A stretch of DNA of 64,000 nucleotides from Polynucleobacter sp. MWH-P3-07-1 (GTDB lineage: Bacteria; Pseudomonadota; Gammaproteobacteria; Burkholderiales; Burkholderiaceae): contig NZ_CP061296.1 of the NCBI RefSeq assembly GCF_018687555.1, forward strand, positions 806,001-870,000, read 5' to 3'. Both the position numbers and the translations under genes were made by a program. Every line of letters starts with the position of its first letter. The stretch's first letter is position 1. The notes under the pieces were generated by a model. That model had not been told where the DNA came from. It did no database searches and saw only the letters and a list, made by a program, of their open reading frames with translations. Below, piece after piece: positions 1 through 10,838 of this stretch.

Positions 1-33
1 AATCTCAACAGATTGAAAGATTAGAGGCTAGAC

Positions 34-1347
34 ATGAATGAATCGAATATCAAAGCAAAACTATCATTTTCCGATGGTTCGCCAGACATTGATTTGCCAA
101 TTTATCAAGGCAGCGTTGGTCCTGATGTCATTGATATTCGTAAGCTGTATGGTCAGACTGGTAAGTTCACCTATGATTCCGGATTTTTGTCTACAGCCTC
201 TTGTAATAGCAAGATAACTTATATCGATGGCGATAAAGGCGAGCTGCTGTATCGTGGTTACCCCATTGAAGATTTAGCCGGTAAATGTGACTTCATGGAA
301 GTTTGCTATTTGCTGATTAACGGCAACTTGCCAAACAAAGAACAGGACGCCGATTTTAAGGAAATGATCTCGCATCACACCATGGTGCATGAGCAGATGC
401 AATTTTTCTTGCGCGGTTTCCGTCGCGATGCGCATCCAATGGCTGTTTTAACTGGTCTGGTTGGTGCGATGGCTGCTTTCTATCACGATCAGATCGACTA
501 CACCGATCCGAAGGCTCGCCAAATTGCTCAGATTCGTCTGATAGCTAAGATGCCGACTTTGGTTGCCATGGCTTATAAGTATTCTGTTGGCCAGCCCTTT
601 ATCTATCCTGATAACAGCTTGTCCTACACCGCAAACTTCATGCGTATGATGTTTGCCACTCCTTGTGAAGAATACAAGGTCAATCCCGTGCTGGTTCGCG
701 CTTTAGATCGCATCTTTATTCTGCATGCGGATCATGAACAAAATGCTTCTACTTCAACAGTACGCCTTTGTGGTTCCTCAGGCACCAACCCTTTTGCAGC
801 AATTTCTGCAGGAATCGCCTGTTTGTGGGGCCCAGCACATGGTGGTGCGAATGAAGCTTGCCTACAAATGCTCAATGAGATTCAGGCCAATGGTGGTGTC
901 GAGAAAATTCATGAGTTCATTGCGCAAGTGAAAGATAAGAACTTCGGTGTTCGCTTAATGGGCTTTGGTCACCGTGTTTATAAGAACTTTGATCCCCGTG
1001 CAAAACTGATGCGTGAAACTTGTTATGAGGTCTTGAAGGAGATGGGTCTTGAAAATGATCCTTTATTCAAGTTAGCGATGACCTTGGAGAAGATCGCGTT
1101 AGAAGACGAATACTTCGTCAGCCGCAAACTGTATCCAAACGTCGATTTCTACTCAGGTATTGTGCAGCGCGCTCTTGGTGTGCCAACTGAAATGTTTACC
1201 TGCATCTTTGCATTAGCAAGAACCGTAGGCTGGATTGCCCAATGGGAAGAGATGATTACTGATCCTGAATATAAAATTGGTCGCCCACGTCAGCTCTATA
1301 CTGGTGAAACATCACGCAAAGTGCCAGCTTTAGCAGATCGTAAATAA
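34..1347 (+). CDS. gltA: Citrate synthase
   Basis: Condenses acetyl-CoA with oxaloacetate to citrate, the entry step of the TCA cycle, in the cytoplasm. The 437-residue protein has the usual length of the hexameric type II enzyme of Gram-negative bacteria. The active-site pattern is complete: HADHEQNAS near residues 231-239, the catalytic His in AHGGANE (His269), FGHRVYKN (His313) and the Asp in NVDFYSG (Asp371). An AGAGG ribosome site lies six bases before the ATG. leuC follows after seven bases, so co-transcription is likely. In related betaproteobacteria gltA closes the sdh operon; that part would lie left of this window. Confidence 0.97.
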   Translation: MNESNIKAKLSFSDGSPDIDLPIYQGSVGPDVIDIRKLYGQTGKFTYDSGFLSTASCNSKITYIDGDKGELLYRGYPIEDLAGKCDFMEVCYLLINGNLPNKEQDADFKEMISHHTMVHEQMQFFLRGFRRDAHPMAVLTGLVGAMAAFYHDQIDYTDPKARQIAQIRLIAKMPTLVAMAYKYSVGQPFIYPDNSLSYTANFMRMMFATPCEEYKVNPVLVRALDRIFILHADHEQNASTSTVRLCGSSGTNPFAAISAGIACLWGPAHGGANEACLQMLNEIQANGGVEKIHEFIAQVKDKNFGVRLMGFGHRVYKNFDPRAKLMRETCYEVLKEMGLENDPLFKLAMTLEKIALEDEYFVSRKLYPNVDFYSGIVQRALGVPTEMFTCIFALARTVGWIAQWEEMITDPEYKIGRPRQLYTGETSRKVPALADRK

Positions 1348-1354
1348 GGTTTTT

Positions 1355-2764
1355 ATGTCACGTACGCTTTACGATAAATTATGGGATGACCATGTCATCT
1401 ACTCCGAAGAGGATGGCACGGCGACGATCTACATCGATCGTCAGTTATTACACGAAGTGACCAGTCCTCAGGCATTTGAAGGCTTGAACTTAGCGGGTCG
1501 GCCTGTTTGGCGTATTTCTGCCAACCTTGCGGTATCTGATCACAATGTGCCAACGACTGATCGTTCACAAGGCATTAGCGATCCGATTTCTAAATTGCAG
1601 GTCGATACTCTCGATCAAAACTGCGATGCTTTCGGTATTACGCAATACAAAATGAATGACACTCGTCAGGGCATCGTTCATGTGATTGGACCAGAGCAGG
1701 GCGCCACCTTGCCTGGCATGACCGTTGTCTGCGGTGATTCTCATACCAGTACTCATGGTGCATTTGGTGCCTTAGCGTTTGGTATCGGCACTTCAGAGGT
1801 TGAGCATGTTCTTGCCACTCAAACCTTACTCATGAAAAAGAGCAAGAATATGTTGGTCCGTGTCGACGGACGTTTACAACCCGGCAGCACTGCAAAAGAT
1901 ATCGTATTGGCCGTCATTGGCAAAATTGGAACAGCGGGTGGTACTGGTTACACAATCGAATTTGCTGGCGAAGCTATTCGGAATTTATCGATGGAAGGCC
2001 GGATGACCATCTGCAATATGGCGATTGAGGCTGGCGCTCGCGCCGGCTTAGTTGCTGTTGATGAAACGACTATTGACTATCTCCAAGGCCGCCCTTATGC
2101 ACCAAAGGGCGAGGCTTTACGTCATGCCCTACAGTATTGGCGCACCCTGCATTCTGATCCCGGTGCTCAATTTGATTCAGTGGTTGAGCTGCGTGCAGAA
2201 GAAATTGCTCCGCAAGTCACTTGGGGTACTTCGCCAGAAATGGTTTTACCCATCAGTGATCGTGTACCCGATCCCGAGAAAGAACGGGACCCTAATAAGC
2301 GTGATGCGATGGAACGGGCTTTGCAGTACATGGACTTGACGCCAAACACACCGCTAAGCAATATTACCGTCGATAAAGTATTCATCGGCTCGTGTACTAA
2401 TAGTCGCATTGAAGACCTGCGGGCTGCCGCTAAAGTGGTTGATCGAATCGGCAAAAAAATTGCACCGAATATTAAGCTTGCTCTCGTAGTTCCCGGATCC
2501 GGTTTGGTAAAAGCTCAAGCGGAGCGCGAGGGACTGGATCGGGTATTCAAAGCTGCTGGCTTTGAATGGCGCGAACCCGGTTGCTCGATGTGTCTTGCTA
2601 TGAATGCCGATCGCCTTGAACCAGGCGAGCGTTGCGCCTCTACCTCGAATCGCAATTTCGAGGGTCGCCAAGGCAATGGCGGTAGAACCCATTTAGTGAG
2701 TCCAGCGATGGCGGCTGCTGCTGCGATTGAAGGCCACTTTGTTGATATTCGGAAAATTTCTTAA
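1355..2764 (+). CDS. leuC: 3-isopropylmalate dehydratase large subunit
   Basis: Large subunit of isopropylmalate isomerase, which converts 2-isopropylmalate to 3-isopropylmalate in leucine synthesis, working with LeuD. It is an aconitase-family protein of 469 residues, the standard length. The three cysteines that hold the 4Fe-4S cluster are visible: Cys347 in GSCTNSR, and Cys410 and Cys413 in GCSMC. The N-terminal [13 protein letters not shown] motif is also typical. An AAGG ribosome site lies five bases before the ATG. It is followed by a short lipoprotein gene and then leuD and leuB, the common Burkholderiales arrangement. Confidence 0.97.
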   Translation: MSRTLYDKLWDDHVIYSEEDGTATIYIDRQLLHEVTSPQAFEGLNLAGRPVWRISANLAVSDHNVPTTDRSQGISDPISKLQVDTLDQNCDAFGITQYKMNDTRQGIVHVIGPEQGATLPGMTVVCGDSHTSTHGAFGALAFGIGTSEVEHVLATQTLLMKKSKNMLVRVDGRLQPGSTAKDIVLAVIGKIGTAGGTGYTIEFAGEAIRNLSMEGRMTICNMAIEAGARAGLVAVDETTIDYLQGRPYAPKGEALRHALQYWRTLHSDPGAQFDSVVELRAEEIAPQVTWGTSPEMVLPISDRVPDPEKERDPNKRDAMERALQYMDLTPNTPLSNITVDKVFIGSCTNSRIEDLRAAAKVVDRIGKKIAPNIKLALVVPGSGLVKAQAEREGLDRVFKAAGFEWREPGCSMCLAMNADRLEPGERCASTSNRNFEGRQGNGGRTHLVSPAMAAAAAIEGHFVDIRKIS

Positions 2765-2771
2765 GCCTGCT

Positions 2772-2966
2772 ATGCGTAAAACTTCTCTCATTACTAGACT
2801 CATCTTGGTTGGCCTATTTGGCATGATCTTGGCAGCTTGTGCAAATACCATGGAAGGTGTTGGCAAAGATCTGCAGAATATGGGGACTTCGATGGACCCC
2901 AAATCTTCAAGCAATAATTCTTCCCAAACTAAAGGGAAAGATGTTGTTGTTACACCGGTTAAATAA
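2772..2966 (+). CDS. Entericidin EcnA/B-like small lipoprotein
   Basis: A 64-residue predicted lipoprotein. The N-terminus is a signal peptide ([20 protein letters not shown]), then a lipobox ending LAAC near residue 22, then [15 protein letters not shown], which is the pattern of the entericidin family (C-NT-G-G-D). The tail is Ser/Asn/Lys rich. An upstream in-frame ATG at 2727 lies inside leuC and would put charged residues ahead of the signal peptide, so the start at 2772 is preferred. The gene lies 7 bases after leuC and 2 bases before leuD, so it is surely co-transcribed with the leucine genes. Entericidins are linked to stress-induced lysis in E. coli; whether this one acts so is unknown. 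Confidence 0.85.
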   Translation: MRKTSLITRLILVGLFGMILAACANTMEGVGKDLQNMGTSMDPKSSSNNSSQTKGKDVVVTPVK

Positions 2967-2968
2967 TT

Positions 2969-3616
2969 ATGGATAAGTTCACCGTCTATCAGGGCTTAGT
3001 TGCCCCCTTGAATCGCGAGAACGTGGATACCGACGCGATCATTCCGAAGCAATTTCTGAAATCGATTAAGAAAACCGGCTTTGGTCAAAATCTGTTTGAT
3101 GAGTGGCGCTATCTTGATCATGGCGAACCCGGTCAAGATTGCGCTAACCGTCCAATCAATCCAGACTTCGTTCTAAATCAATCTCGCTATCAAGGCGCTG
3201 GAATTTTATTGGCTCGGAAAAACTTTGGCTGCGGAAGCTCGCGCGAACATGCCCCATGGGCTTTGTCTCAATTTGGCTTTAGAGCCATTATCGCCCCTAG
3301 TTTTGCAGACATTTTTTACAATAATTGCTTCAAAAACGGTCTATTACCGATTGTTCTCTCTGAAATTCAAGTTGATCATTTATTTAATGAAACCCAGGCT
3401 TTTAATGGTTATCAGCTGACAATTGACCTAGACAGTCAGCAAGTCATCCTGCCAGGCGGCACAAGTTATGCATTTGAGGTCGCCCCCTTCAGAAAATATT
3501 GCCTTCTCAATGGTTTGGACGATATTGGGCTAACTCTGCGCCATGCAGATAAAATTATGGCTTACGAAGCCGAGCGCATTCTTAAAATGCCTTGGTTAGC
3601 CACCCAGTTGCCGTAG
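2969..3616 (+). CDS. leuD: 3-isopropylmalate dehydratase small subunit
   Basis: Small subunit of isopropylmalate isomerase and partner of LeuC. At 215 residues it has the normal length. Family motifs are [14 protein letters not shown] near residue 18, [24 protein letters not shown] near 74-97, the substrate-binding swivel segment, and the [16 protein letters not shown] region. It starts two bases after the stop of the small lipoprotein gene and is followed 23 bases later by leuB, so all belong to the leuC-leuD-leuB unit. Confidence 0.97.
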   Translation: MDKFTVYQGLVAPLNRENVDTDAIIPKQFLKSIKKTGFGQNLFDEWRYLDHGEPGQDCANRPINPDFVLNQSRYQGAGILLARKNFGCGSSREHAPWALSQFGFRAIIAPSFADIFYNNCFKNGLLPIVLSEIQVDHLFNETQAFNGYQLTIDLDSQQVILPGGTSYAFEVAPFRKYCLLNGLDDIGLTLRHADKIMAYEAERILKMPWLATQLP

Positions 3617-3639
3617 TTTTATTGAGTTAAAGGCTTTTC

Positions 3640-4710
3640 ATGAAAATTGCAGTCCTACCGGGTGATGGTATCGGCCCGGAAATCGTTGCTGAAGCTGTTA
3701 AGGTTCTCAAGGCGCTAGTCCCCCAATTCACCTTGGAAGAGGCTCCAGTTGGTGGAGCTGCTTATGATCTGCATGGTCATCCATTACCTCCTGCTACCTT
3801 AGAGTTGGCCAAACAGGCTGATGCCATTTTGTTTGGAGCGGTTGGTGACTGGAAATATGACACCTTAGCCCGGGAGTTTCGTCCAGAGCAAGCCATTCTG
3901 GGTTTGCGCAAACACCTTGAGTTATTTGCCAACTTTCGTCCAGCCATTTGCTATGCAGAACTGACTGCCGCGTCAAGCTTGAAACCCGAAATCGTTGGTG
4001 GCTTAGATATCTTGATCGTTCGAGAGCTGAACGGTGATATTTATTTTGGTCAACCGCGCGGCATTCGCAGCTCAGAGTTGCCATTGTTTAAAGGTGCGCG
4101 TGAAGGTTTTGACACGATGCACTATAGCGAGCCAGAAGTGGAGCGTATTGGTCGAGTGGCTTTTGAAGCGGCTCGTAAGCGTAGCAAGAAAGTTTGCAGC
4201 GTAGATAAAGCCAATGTATTAGAAACATCGCAACTTTGGCGCGATGTCATGATTCGGGTATCTGCAGAATATCCCGATGTAGAGCTATCCCATATGTATG
4301 TTGATAACGCAGCAATGCAGTTGGTCAAAGCACCTAAGGCATTTGATGTCGTCGTGACTGGAAACCTCTTCGGAGACATTCTTTCGGATGAGGCTGCAAT
4401 GTTGACAGGCTCTATTGGCATGTTGCCATCAGCCTCTTTGGATAAGAACAATAAGGGCTTATATGAACCCAGTCATGGTTCTGCGCCCGATATTGCTGGC
4501 AAAGGTATCGCTAATCCATTGGCGACCATTCTTTCGGCTGCAATGATGCTGCGCTACTCATTGGGTATGCCTGAGCACGCGAATACGATTGAAGTCGCAG
4601 TGCAGAAAGTCCTTTCGCAAGGTCTTCGTACAGCAGATATCTATACCGCTGGAACAACGAAAGTGTCTACGGTTCAGATGGGTGACGCTGTTCTAGCGGC
4701 ACTCGCTTAA
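3640..4710 (+). CDS. leuB: 3-isopropylmalate dehydrogenase
   Basis: NAD-dependent oxidative decarboxylation of 3-isopropylmalate, the third step of leucine synthesis. It is a 356-residue member of the isocitrate/isopropylmalate dehydrogenase family. Seen: N-terminal [10 protein letters not shown], the substrate-binding [13 protein letters not shown] segment, the [10 protein letters not shown] motif with the metal-binding Asp, [15 protein letters not shown], and the nucleotide-binding ...[19 protein letters not shown]. Length and motifs are complete. It sits between leuD and asd on the same strand. Confidence 0.97.
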   Translation: MKIAVLPGDGIGPEIVAEAVKVLKALVPQFTLEEAPVGGAAYDLHGHPLPPATLELAKQADAILFGAVGDWKYDTLAREFRPEQAILGLRKHLELFANFRPAICYAELTAASSLKPEIVGGLDILIVRELNGDIYFGQPRGIRSSELPLFKGAREGFDTMHYSEPEVERIGRVAFEAARKRSKKVCSVDKANVLETSQLWRDVMIRVSAEYPDVELSHMYVDNAAMQLVKAPKAFDVVVTGNLFGDILSDEAAMLTGSIGMLPSASLDKNNKGLYEPSHGSAPDIAGKGIANPLATILSAAMMLRYSLGMPEHANTIEVAVQKVLSQGLRTADIYTAGTTKVSTVQMGDAVLAALA

Positions 4711-4744
4711 TTCATTCATTACTTAATACAGATTTGTGGCTCAT

Positions 4745-5902
4745 ATGGGAAATCAAAATACACCAGTTGTTGGACTCGTTGGCTGGCGCGGTATGGTCGG
4801 CAGCGTTCTCATGGAGAGAATGCTGGTCGAGAAAGACTTTGATTTGATCGAGCCGGTATTTTTTAGTACCAGTCAAGTTGGCGGTGAAGTGCCTGCCTTC
4901 AATGGTCAAAAAGTCACCAAGTCTGAAACCACTTTGCAAGATGCAAATGACATTGCTTCGCTAGCTCGTTGCGACATTATTTTGACCTGCCAGGGTGGCG
5001 ACTATACCAATGCCATCTTTCCAGAGTTGCGTGCTACTGGTTGGCAAGGACACTGGATTGATGCTGCTAGCGCCTTGCGCATGAAAGAGGATGCCGTGTT
5101 GATATTGGATCCTGTCAATCGTCCTGTGATTGATCGTGCTTTAGCTGCCGGTGGTAAAAATTGGATTGGTAGTAACTGCACGGTGAGTTTAATGATGATG
5201 GCCATGGGTGGCTTGGTCAAAGCGGATTTGGTCGAGTGGATCAGTGCCATGACTTACCAAGCTGCTTCTGGAGCTGGCGCTCAGAATATGCGTGAGCTTT
5301 TGCTTCAAATGGGTGCTTTGCGTGACAGCGTTGCTGCAGAGTTAGCTGATCCTAGCTCTTGGATCTTGGATATTGATCGCAAGGTTACCGCTACTTTACG
5401 TTCTACTGATTTTCCCAAGCAGAACTTCCGTAATACCGCTCTAGCAGGTAGTTTAATTCCATGGATTGATGTCCCTGTCGAAAATGGACAGACCAAAGAA
5501 GAGTGGAAGGGCGGCGCTGAGTTCAATAAGATTTTAGGTAAACCCGCTTTTCGGACGCCTGGCAGCATTCCCATTGATGGGCTCTGTGTGCGAGTGGGTG
5601 CAATGCGTTGCCACTCCCAAGGATTGACCGTCAAACTCAAGAAAGATATTCCCCTCAAAGAAATCGAGAGTATTTTGGCTAACGATAATCAGTGGGTCAA
5701 AGTAGTCCCCAATGATCGAGAAATGACTGAGCGCGATCTATCGCCTGCAGCAGTGAGTGGAACCTTAACCGTACCGATTGGAAGACTCCATAAATTAGCC
5801 ATGGGCCCTGAGTATCTTGGCGCCTTTACTGTTGGTGACCAGCTGTTGTGGGGCGCTGCCGAACCATTGCGTCGTATGTTACGTATCCTCTTAGATCACT
5901 AA
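4745..5902 (+). CDS. asd: Aspartate-semialdehyde dehydrogenase
   Basis: Reduces aspartyl phosphate to aspartate semialdehyde with NADPH, the branch point for lysine/diaminopimelate, threonine and methionine. About 385 residues. The N-terminal NADP-binding WRGMVGS, the active-site Cys in [11 protein letters not shown], and the substrate-binding [11 protein letters not shown] segment with its His are typical of the Gram-negative Asd class. A GTG at 4736 is an alternative start three codons earlier; neither has a clear ribosome site, and I chose the ATG. Downstream fimV begins two bases after the stop. Confidence 0.96.
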   Translation: MGNQNTPVVGLVGWRGMVGSVLMERMLVEKDFDLIEPVFFSTSQVGGEVPAFNGQKVTKSETTLQDANDIASLARCDIILTCQGGDYTNAIFPELRATGWQGHWIDAASALRMKEDAVLILDPVNRPVIDRALAAGGKNWIGSNCTVSLMMMAMGGLVKADLVEWISAMTYQAASGAGAQNMRELLLQMGALRDSVAAELADPSSWILDIDRKVTATLRSTDFPKQNFRNTALAGSLIPWIDVPVENGQTKEEWKGGAEFNKILGKPAFRTPGSIPIDGLCVRVGAMRCHSQGLTVKLKKDIPLKEIESILANDNQWVKVVPNDREMTERDLSPAAVSGTLTVPIGRLHKLAMGPEYLGAFTVGDQLLWGAAEPLRRMLRILLDH

Positions 5903-5904
5903 GG

Positions 5905-7257
5905 ATGGAAGTGCGCTTTAGAAGACTGCTGCTAATCCGCTTTATTTGCGGGTTCTTGTTGAGCTGGTCTGGTGTGGCTGGAGCGATCACTTTGGGTTCC
6001 CCCCAAGTCCAGTCTCAAGCTGGGCAACCGCTTCGAGTTGAGATACCTATTCGAGTTTCTGCTCAGGAGCAGGATGTATTAGAGAGTCTCAAGGCGCAGG
6101 TCCCCAGCGCTGCTGACTATGCTCGTCTTGGAGTATCTGGCAAGGTACTCAATTTCAATATGCAGTCGATGGTATATCGCACGCGCGACGAAAGGTTAAT
6201 GGTGTTAGTTGAGACTGTCGACCCCATCCCTGTAAGTGATGACCCCTTCGTCGACGTACTGATTCAGCTTAATTGGGCTAGTGGCAGTCTAAGTAAGACC
6301 TTTACATTGCTCTTGGGCGATACACAAAAAGTGATCGTTAAACCAGGGCAAAACTTATCAGAGATTGCAGCTCAAATGGCTCCTTTTTTAGAGGGCGCTA
6401 GCTTGGATCAAGCCATGATGGCGCTTTATAAAGCGAACCCTGATGCATTTGCGAGTGGCTCAATCAATTTGCTTGCAGCTGGTGCTGAGCTGAATAAACC
6501 CAGTCAAGCTCTTCTCAGATCGATTAGTCCTGTTGAAGCAAGCCGTTTTGTGGCCGAGGCCAATGCGGAATGGTTAGCCAATCATTCTGATGCGGCTGGT
6601 GGTGAAAAAGGAAATCAAAAGATTGATTCCAAGCAAACCGTCAAGAGCAAAGAAATTCAAGATCGCTTGAAAATTGGTGCTAGTACTACCGATGCCCAAG
6701 AAAAGGCTTATGCAGAAGAACTTGTTGCTAAAGAAAAAGTATTGGAGCAGACCCGCGCTAAGGTTGTGGAGCTTGAAAAGAATATTGCTGAACTACAAAA
6801 GCTAGTGGATCAGGCAAAAGGTAAAAAATCCCAAGACCAAAACTATGGTTTAGGTACATTTGGTCCTGCATTAATTGGATTAGGCCTTATTGCCTTGACT
6901 GGCACACTACTATGGCTATTCGCTCGCCATGCTCGTCGATCTGAGATACCTACAAACTCCTCACATATGGTTCATCAGGTGTCTCCAGTGATGCCCGTAC
7001 CTGAGCGTGCAAAGTCTCTCTTTGCGGGCATTAGTCTTGATTTAGAGGCGCCCTCTAAAGTCAAGGCTACTGACCATGTTCTTGTGGATACACTCCGAGT
7101 CAAACTCAATTTGGCCAAGGCCTACATGACAATTGAGGACTATTCTGCAGCTAAAAAATCCTTAGAAGAAATCGTGCTCATCAGTAATACAGTAGATCCT
7201 TTACTAACCATTGAGGCTCAGGGCTTGTTAGCTGAGCTTGCTCAACGAAACGTTTAG
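5905..7257 (+). CDS. fimV: FimV/HubP-like polar peptidoglycan-binding protein
   Basis: FimV-family proteins are inner-membrane, peptidoglycan-binding scaffolds that organise the cell pole and type IV pilus or twitching machinery. This one has a signal segment (residues ~1-27), the FimV N-terminal domain starting ITLGSPQVQSQAGQPLRVEI, a LysM-like stretch (VIVKPGQNLSEIAAQM, near 145-160), a Lys/Glu coiled coil near 265-310, a membrane segment (LIGLGLIALTGTLLWLF) and a C-terminal TPR-like helix pair (LRVKLNLAKAYMTIEDYSAAKKSLEEI). It is about 450 residues, shorter than Pseudomonas FimV. A longer reading from 5848 overlaps asd by 55 bases; the ATG at 5905 fits the signal peptide better. The asd-fimV-truA order is common in betaproteobacteria. 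Confidence 0.88.
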   Translation: MEVRFRRLLLIRFICGFLLSWSGVAGAITLGSPQVQSQAGQPLRVEIPIRVSAQEQDVLESLKAQVPSAADYARLGVSGKVLNFNMQSMVYRTRDERLMVLVETVDPIPVSDDPFVDVLIQLNWASGSLSKTFTLLLGDTQKVIVKPGQNLSEIAAQMAPFLEGASLDQAMMALYKANPDAFASGSINLLAAGAELNKPSQALLRSISPVEASRFVAEANAEWLANHSDAAGGEKGNQKIDSKQTVKSKEIQDRLKIGASTTDAQEKAYAEELVAKEKVLEQTRAKVVELEKNIAELQKLVDQAKGKKSQDQNYGLGTFGPALIGLGLIALTGTLLWLFARHARRSEIPTNSSHMVHQVSPVMPVPERAKSLFAGISLDLEAPSKVKATDHVLVDTLRVKLNLAKAYMTIEDYSAAKKSLEEIVLISNTVDPLLTIEAQGLLAELAQRNV

Positions 7258-7266
7258 ATCGCAATC

Positions 7267-8100
7267 GTGAGAATTGCATTAGGTGTGCAGTATGAGGGCA
7301 GTCAGTTTTGTGGTTGGCAAACCCAAGCACCCCCCATTCGCTCAGTTCAAGCTGAATTAGAAAAAGCCATTGAATCTTTCATTGGTGGCGAGGGCGTTGC
7401 CAATAATCCCGTGAAGACAATTACAGCAGGCCGAACTGATACCGGCGTTCATGCCTTGGGTCAAGTGGTTCATTTTGATACTTCAGTCGAACGTTCTGAT
7501 TGGTCTTGGGTCAGAGGCATCAATTCCTTTTTACCCTCTGATATTGTGATCAATTGGGCTAAGCCAGTTTCAGAAGATTTCAGTGCGAGATTTTCTGCTT
7601 ATGAAAGAACCTATATTTATGCGCTGCATGCTAGTCCTTGCCGCGCTCCGCTAGTTGCTCACCGGGCTGGCTTTTATATGTTGCCGCCCGCTACTTGGTT
7701 TGATATACCCGCGATGAAAAAAGCAGCCGAGTGTTTAATTGGCGAGCATGACTTCAGCTCTTTTCGCTCCGCGGAATGCCAAAGCAAAACCCCCATCAAA
7801 ACCCTGTACTCGATCGACATTATTTCTGAGCAACCTTGGTTGTATTTCCGGATTCGCGGCAACGCCTTTTTGCATCATATGGTGCGCAATTTGGTTGGGT
7901 CATTCTTGATGATTGGCATTGGTAAGCAAGATGCTTCTTGGATGCAGGAAATCTTGGAGGCAAGGGATCGAAAAGTGGCTGCACCCACATTCGCTCCTGA
8001 TGGTCTATATCTTGCCAAAATTGCCTATCCAGAGGTATTCCAGATCCCCGATCCCTGGCTACAGAATTCTTTACTACCGAGCCAGCTCCTCGACTATTAG
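7267..8100 (+). CDS. truA: tRNA pseudouridine(38-40) synthase
   Basis: Isomerises uridine to pseudouridine at positions 38-40 of the tRNA anticodon arm. The 277-residue protein shows the catalytic Asp in [10 protein letters not shown] (Asp58), the N-terminal [13 protein letters not shown] motif and the [11 protein letters not shown] helix. It starts with GTG at 7267; no in-frame ATG fits the family N-terminus better, and the ribosome site is weak. It follows fimV by nine bases and precedes trpF on the same strand. Confidence 0.96.
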   Translation: MRIALGVQYEGSQFCGWQTQAPPIRSVQAELEKAIESFIGGEGVANNPVKTITAGRTDTGVHALGQVVHFDTSVERSDWSWVRGINSFLPSDIVINWAKPVSEDFSARFSAYERTYIYALHASPCRAPLVAHRAGFYMLPPATWFDIPAMKKAAECLIGEHDFSSFRSAECQSKTPIKTLYSIDIISEQPWLYFRIRGNAFLHHMVRNLVGSFLMIGIGKQDASWMQEILEARDRKVAAPTFAPDGLYLAKIAYPEVFQIPDPWLQNSLLPSQLLDY

Positions 8101-8127
8101 GCTTGCCTAGGGCTTATTATTAGGCTT

Positions 8128-8805
8128 ATGGGACTACTTCATTTCACGCCAGGCCATACTAGGGTCAAAATCTGCGGTTTACGTACCGAGGCAGATGTAG
8201 ATGCGGCAGTCCAAGCAGGGGCAGATGCGGTCGGTTTTGTCTTCTATCCCCCCAGCCCCAGAGCAGTTACCCCAAAAACAGTAGCCCAGCTTATCAAGCG
8301 CTTACCAGCTGGAGTAGATGCGGTAGCTTTGCTTGTAAACCCTAGTCAGGCCCAGGTAGATGAGATTCGGTCAACAGCCCCAATTAGCCTCTGGCAATTT
8401 CATGGAGATGAGTCTCCATCGGATTGCGCCCTGTTTGCTGAGGGTGAGCCTTGGATCAAAGCAGCCAGAATAGGGCCTAAGTTCGCTTTTGACGAATTTT
8501 CTCTACAATATGAGGCTGCAAATGCTTTTCTCCTCGATGCTTTAGTTGAGGGTTATGGAGGAGGGGGCATCCCTTTTGATTGGCAAGGAATTCCGCAAGC
8601 ATGGCTAAGCGTAAACGGGCCTCGGGTCGTTTTGAGTGGTGGGTTAAATGCGCACAACGTCGGCGAGGCGATTGCGCGTCTGCATCCTTGCGCGGTTGAC
8701 ATCTCAAGCGGTGTCGAAATCAGCAAAGGTGTAAAAGATCCTGCACTGATCAAGCAATTTATTGAAGCGGTTCGTGCAGCAGATGTGAAGCTGTCATCCC
8801 CCTAA
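8128..8805 (+). CDS. trpF: Phosphoribosylanthranilate isomerase
   Basis: Converts N-(5-phosphoribosyl)anthranilate to the carboxyphenylamino-deoxyribulose phosphate in tryptophan synthesis. It is a 225-residue TIM barrel with the catalytic Cys in VKICGLRTEADV (Cys16) and the general acid Asp in AVDISSGVE near the C-terminus. GFVFYPPSPRAV and LSGGLNAHNV are family segments. It heads the trpF-trpB-trpA group, with accD and folC following. Confidence 0.96.
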   Translation: MGLLHFTPGHTRVKICGLRTEADVDAAVQAGADAVGFVFYPPSPRAVTPKTVAQLIKRLPAGVDAVALLVNPSQAQVDEIRSTAPISLWQFHGDESPSDCALFAEGEPWIKAARIGPKFAFDEFSLQYEAANAFLLDALVEGYGGGGIPFDWQGIPQAWLSVNGPRVVLSGGLNAHNVGEAIARLHPCAVDISSGVEISKGVKDPALIKQFIEAVRAADVKLSSP

Positions 8806-8833
8806 TTGCTGTAATTTGATTTAAGAGGTAGCC

Positions 8834-10027
8834 ATGTACGACAAACCTGATGCAAGAGGACACTTTGGTCCTTATGGTGGTGTGTTTGTATCCGAAACAT
8901 TGATGTTTGCTTTGGATGAACTTAAGGCCGCTTACGCAAAATATCAAAATGACCCCCAATTTCTTGCTGAGTTTCATAGCGAGCTGAAACATTTTGTTGG
9001 TCGTCCATCACCGATTTACCACGCTAAGCGCATGAGTGAGATTCATGGTGGTGCGCAGATCTACTTTAAGCGTGAAGACCTGAACCATACCGGTGCCCAC
9101 AAGATTAATAACGTCATTGGCCAAGCGATGCTAGCCAAGCGGATGGGTAAGCCCCGCATTATTGCCGAGACAGGAGCAGGGCAGCATGGTGTCGCTACGG
9201 CAACGATCTGTGCGCGCTTCGGTCTAGATTGCACTGTGTACCAAGGTTCGGTAGACGTTGCACGACAAGCGCAAAACGTCTATCGCATGAAGCTGCTGGG
9301 TGCAAAAGTTGTCCCCGTTGAGTCTGGGACTAAAACTTTAAAAGATGCTCTCAATGAAGCGATGCGCGATTGGGTAACGAATGTGGAAGATACCTTCTAC
9401 ATCATTGGCACTGTTGCTGGACCACATCCTTATCCAATGATGGTGAGGGATTTTCAGAGTGTGATTGGCGAAGAGTGCAAAGTGCAGATGCCAGATCTGA
9501 CTGGACGTCAGCCAGACTATGTTTTAGCTTGTGTTGGCGGTGGCTCAAATGCAATGGGTATCTTCTACCCCTATATTGATTTTCCAGAAGTGAAGCTGAT
9601 TGGAGTCGAGGCTGCTGGTCACGGCCTCAATACCGGCCTTCACTCAGCGGCGCTCTGTGTCGGTAAGCCTGGTGTCTTGCACGGTAATCGTACTTATCTT
9701 TTACAAGATGAGAACGGACAAATTGCAGAGACCCATTCTGTTTCGGCTGGCATGGATTACCCTGGAGTAGGTCCTGAGCATGCTTGGTTGAAAGACTCTG
9801 GTCGGGCTGCTTACGTAGCAATTGATGACAAGGAAGCTTTGCAAGCCTTCCACGATTGCTGCCGTATTGAAGGCATCATTCCTGCACTGGAATCTGCTCA
9901 TGCGATTGCCTATGCTTGTAAATTGTCGGCTACCCTTGGAAAAGATAAGACCATTCTGGTCAATCTATCCGGACGTGGCGATAAAGATATGCATACCGTG
10001 GCTCAAGCAACAGGTTCTGAAGGCTAA
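8834..10027 (+). CDS. trpB: Tryptophan synthase beta chain
   Basis: Condenses indole with serine to tryptophan using PLP, in an alpha2-beta2 complex with TrpA. 397 residues, standard length. The PLP-binding lysine is in HTGAHKINN (Lys90), the phosphate-binding loop is [10 protein letters not shown], and the [13 protein letters not shown] segment carries the catalytic Glu. The AAGAGGTAGCC sequence before the ATG gives a good ribosome site. trpA follows after six bases. Confidence 0.98.
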   Translation: MYDKPDARGHFGPYGGVFVSETLMFALDELKAAYAKYQNDPQFLAEFHSELKHFVGRPSPIYHAKRMSEIHGGAQIYFKREDLNHTGAHKINNVIGQAMLAKRMGKPRIIAETGAGQHGVATATICARFGLDCTVYQGSVDVARQAQNVYRMKLLGAKVVPVESGTKTLKDALNEAMRDWVTNVEDTFYIIGTVAGPHPYPMMVRDFQSVIGEECKVQMPDLTGRQPDYVLACVGGGSNAMGIFYPYIDFPEVKLIGVEAAGHGLNTGLHSAALCVGKPGVLHGNRTYLLQDENGQIAETHSVSAGMDYPGVGPEHAWLKDSGRAAYVAIDDKEALQAFHDCCRIEGIIPALESAHAIAYACKLSATLGKDKTILVNLSGRGDKDMHTVAQATGSEG

Positions 10028-10033
10028 AGATTC

Positions 10034-10831
10034 ATGTCTAAAATTACTGCTCTTTTTAATGAACTCCGAGCTACGGGTAAAAAGGGATTAATTCCTTTTA
10101 TTACTGCTGGCGATCCCCACCCAAATCAAACTGTAGAACTGATGCATGCATTAGTCCGCGGTGGTGCAAACGTGATTGAGTTGGGCGTACCGTTTTCAGA
10201 CCCCATGGCGGATGGACCGGTGATCCAGCGTTCTTCTGAAAGAGCCCTGTCACATAAAGTTAGTCTGCATCGCTGTATTGAGATGGTGAAGACCTTTCGT
10301 GAGAAGGATCAAAAAACGCCTGTTGTTCTGATGGGCTATGCGAATCCTGTAGAGCAAATGGGAGCAGAGCGCTTTGCTCTAGAAGCCAAAGCTGCGGGTG
10401 TGGATGGTGTTTTGGTGGTGGACTATCCCCCTGAAGAATGCACCGAATTTGCTGCACTCATGAAAGCGGCTGGTGTCGATCCGATTTTTTTATTAGCCCC
10501 AACTTCTTCCCCAGCTCGGATTCAAGAGGCAGCCAAAATAGCATCTGGTTACATTTATTATGTTTCCTTACGCGGTGTCACTGGCGCATCGAATCTCAAC
10601 ACTCAAGATGTAGCCAGCATCATTCCGCAAATTCGTGAAGTAAGTGACATTCCGATTGCGGTAGGTTTTGGTATCCATGACGCCGCAAGTGCCAAAGCAG
10701 TTTCACAGACTGCAGATGCCGTTGTGATTGGTAGTCGTATCATTCGCCTCTTAGAAGAAGCCCCTGAAGGCGAGGCAGTACAATCTCTAGAGAAATTTAT
10801 TCAAGAGATTCGGACAGCCTTAGACAGTTGA
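10034..10831 (+). CDS. trpA: Tryptophan synthase alpha chain
   Basis: Cleaves indole-3-glycerol phosphate to indole and glyceraldehyde 3-phosphate and passes indole to TrpB through the inter-subunit tunnel. It is a 265-residue TIM barrel. The catalytic Glu and Asp lie in [19 protein letters not shown], and the phosphate-binding end is [11 protein letters not shown]...VIGSRII. It starts six bases after trpB and ends eight bases before accD, so translation is probably coupled. Confidence 0.97.
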   Translation: MSKITALFNELRATGKKGLIPFITAGDPHPNQTVELMHALVRGGANVIELGVPFSDPMADGPVIQRSSERALSHKVSLHRCIEMVKTFREKDQKTPVVLMGYANPVEQMGAERFALEAKAAGVDGVLVVDYPPEECTEFAALMKAAGVDPIFLLAPTSSPARIQEAAKIASGYIYYVSLRGVTGASNLNTQDVASIIPQIREVSDIPIAVGFGIHDAASAKAVSQTADAVVIGSRIIRLLEEAPEGEAVQSLEKFIQEIRTALDS

Positions 10832-10838
10832 GATCAAT

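Noticed and set aside
1..33. Possible tail of an upstream gene (such as sdhE) before gltA
   Set aside because: Two frames could each end here, one with TAG at 22-24 and one overlapping the gltA start; too few codons to name a gene.
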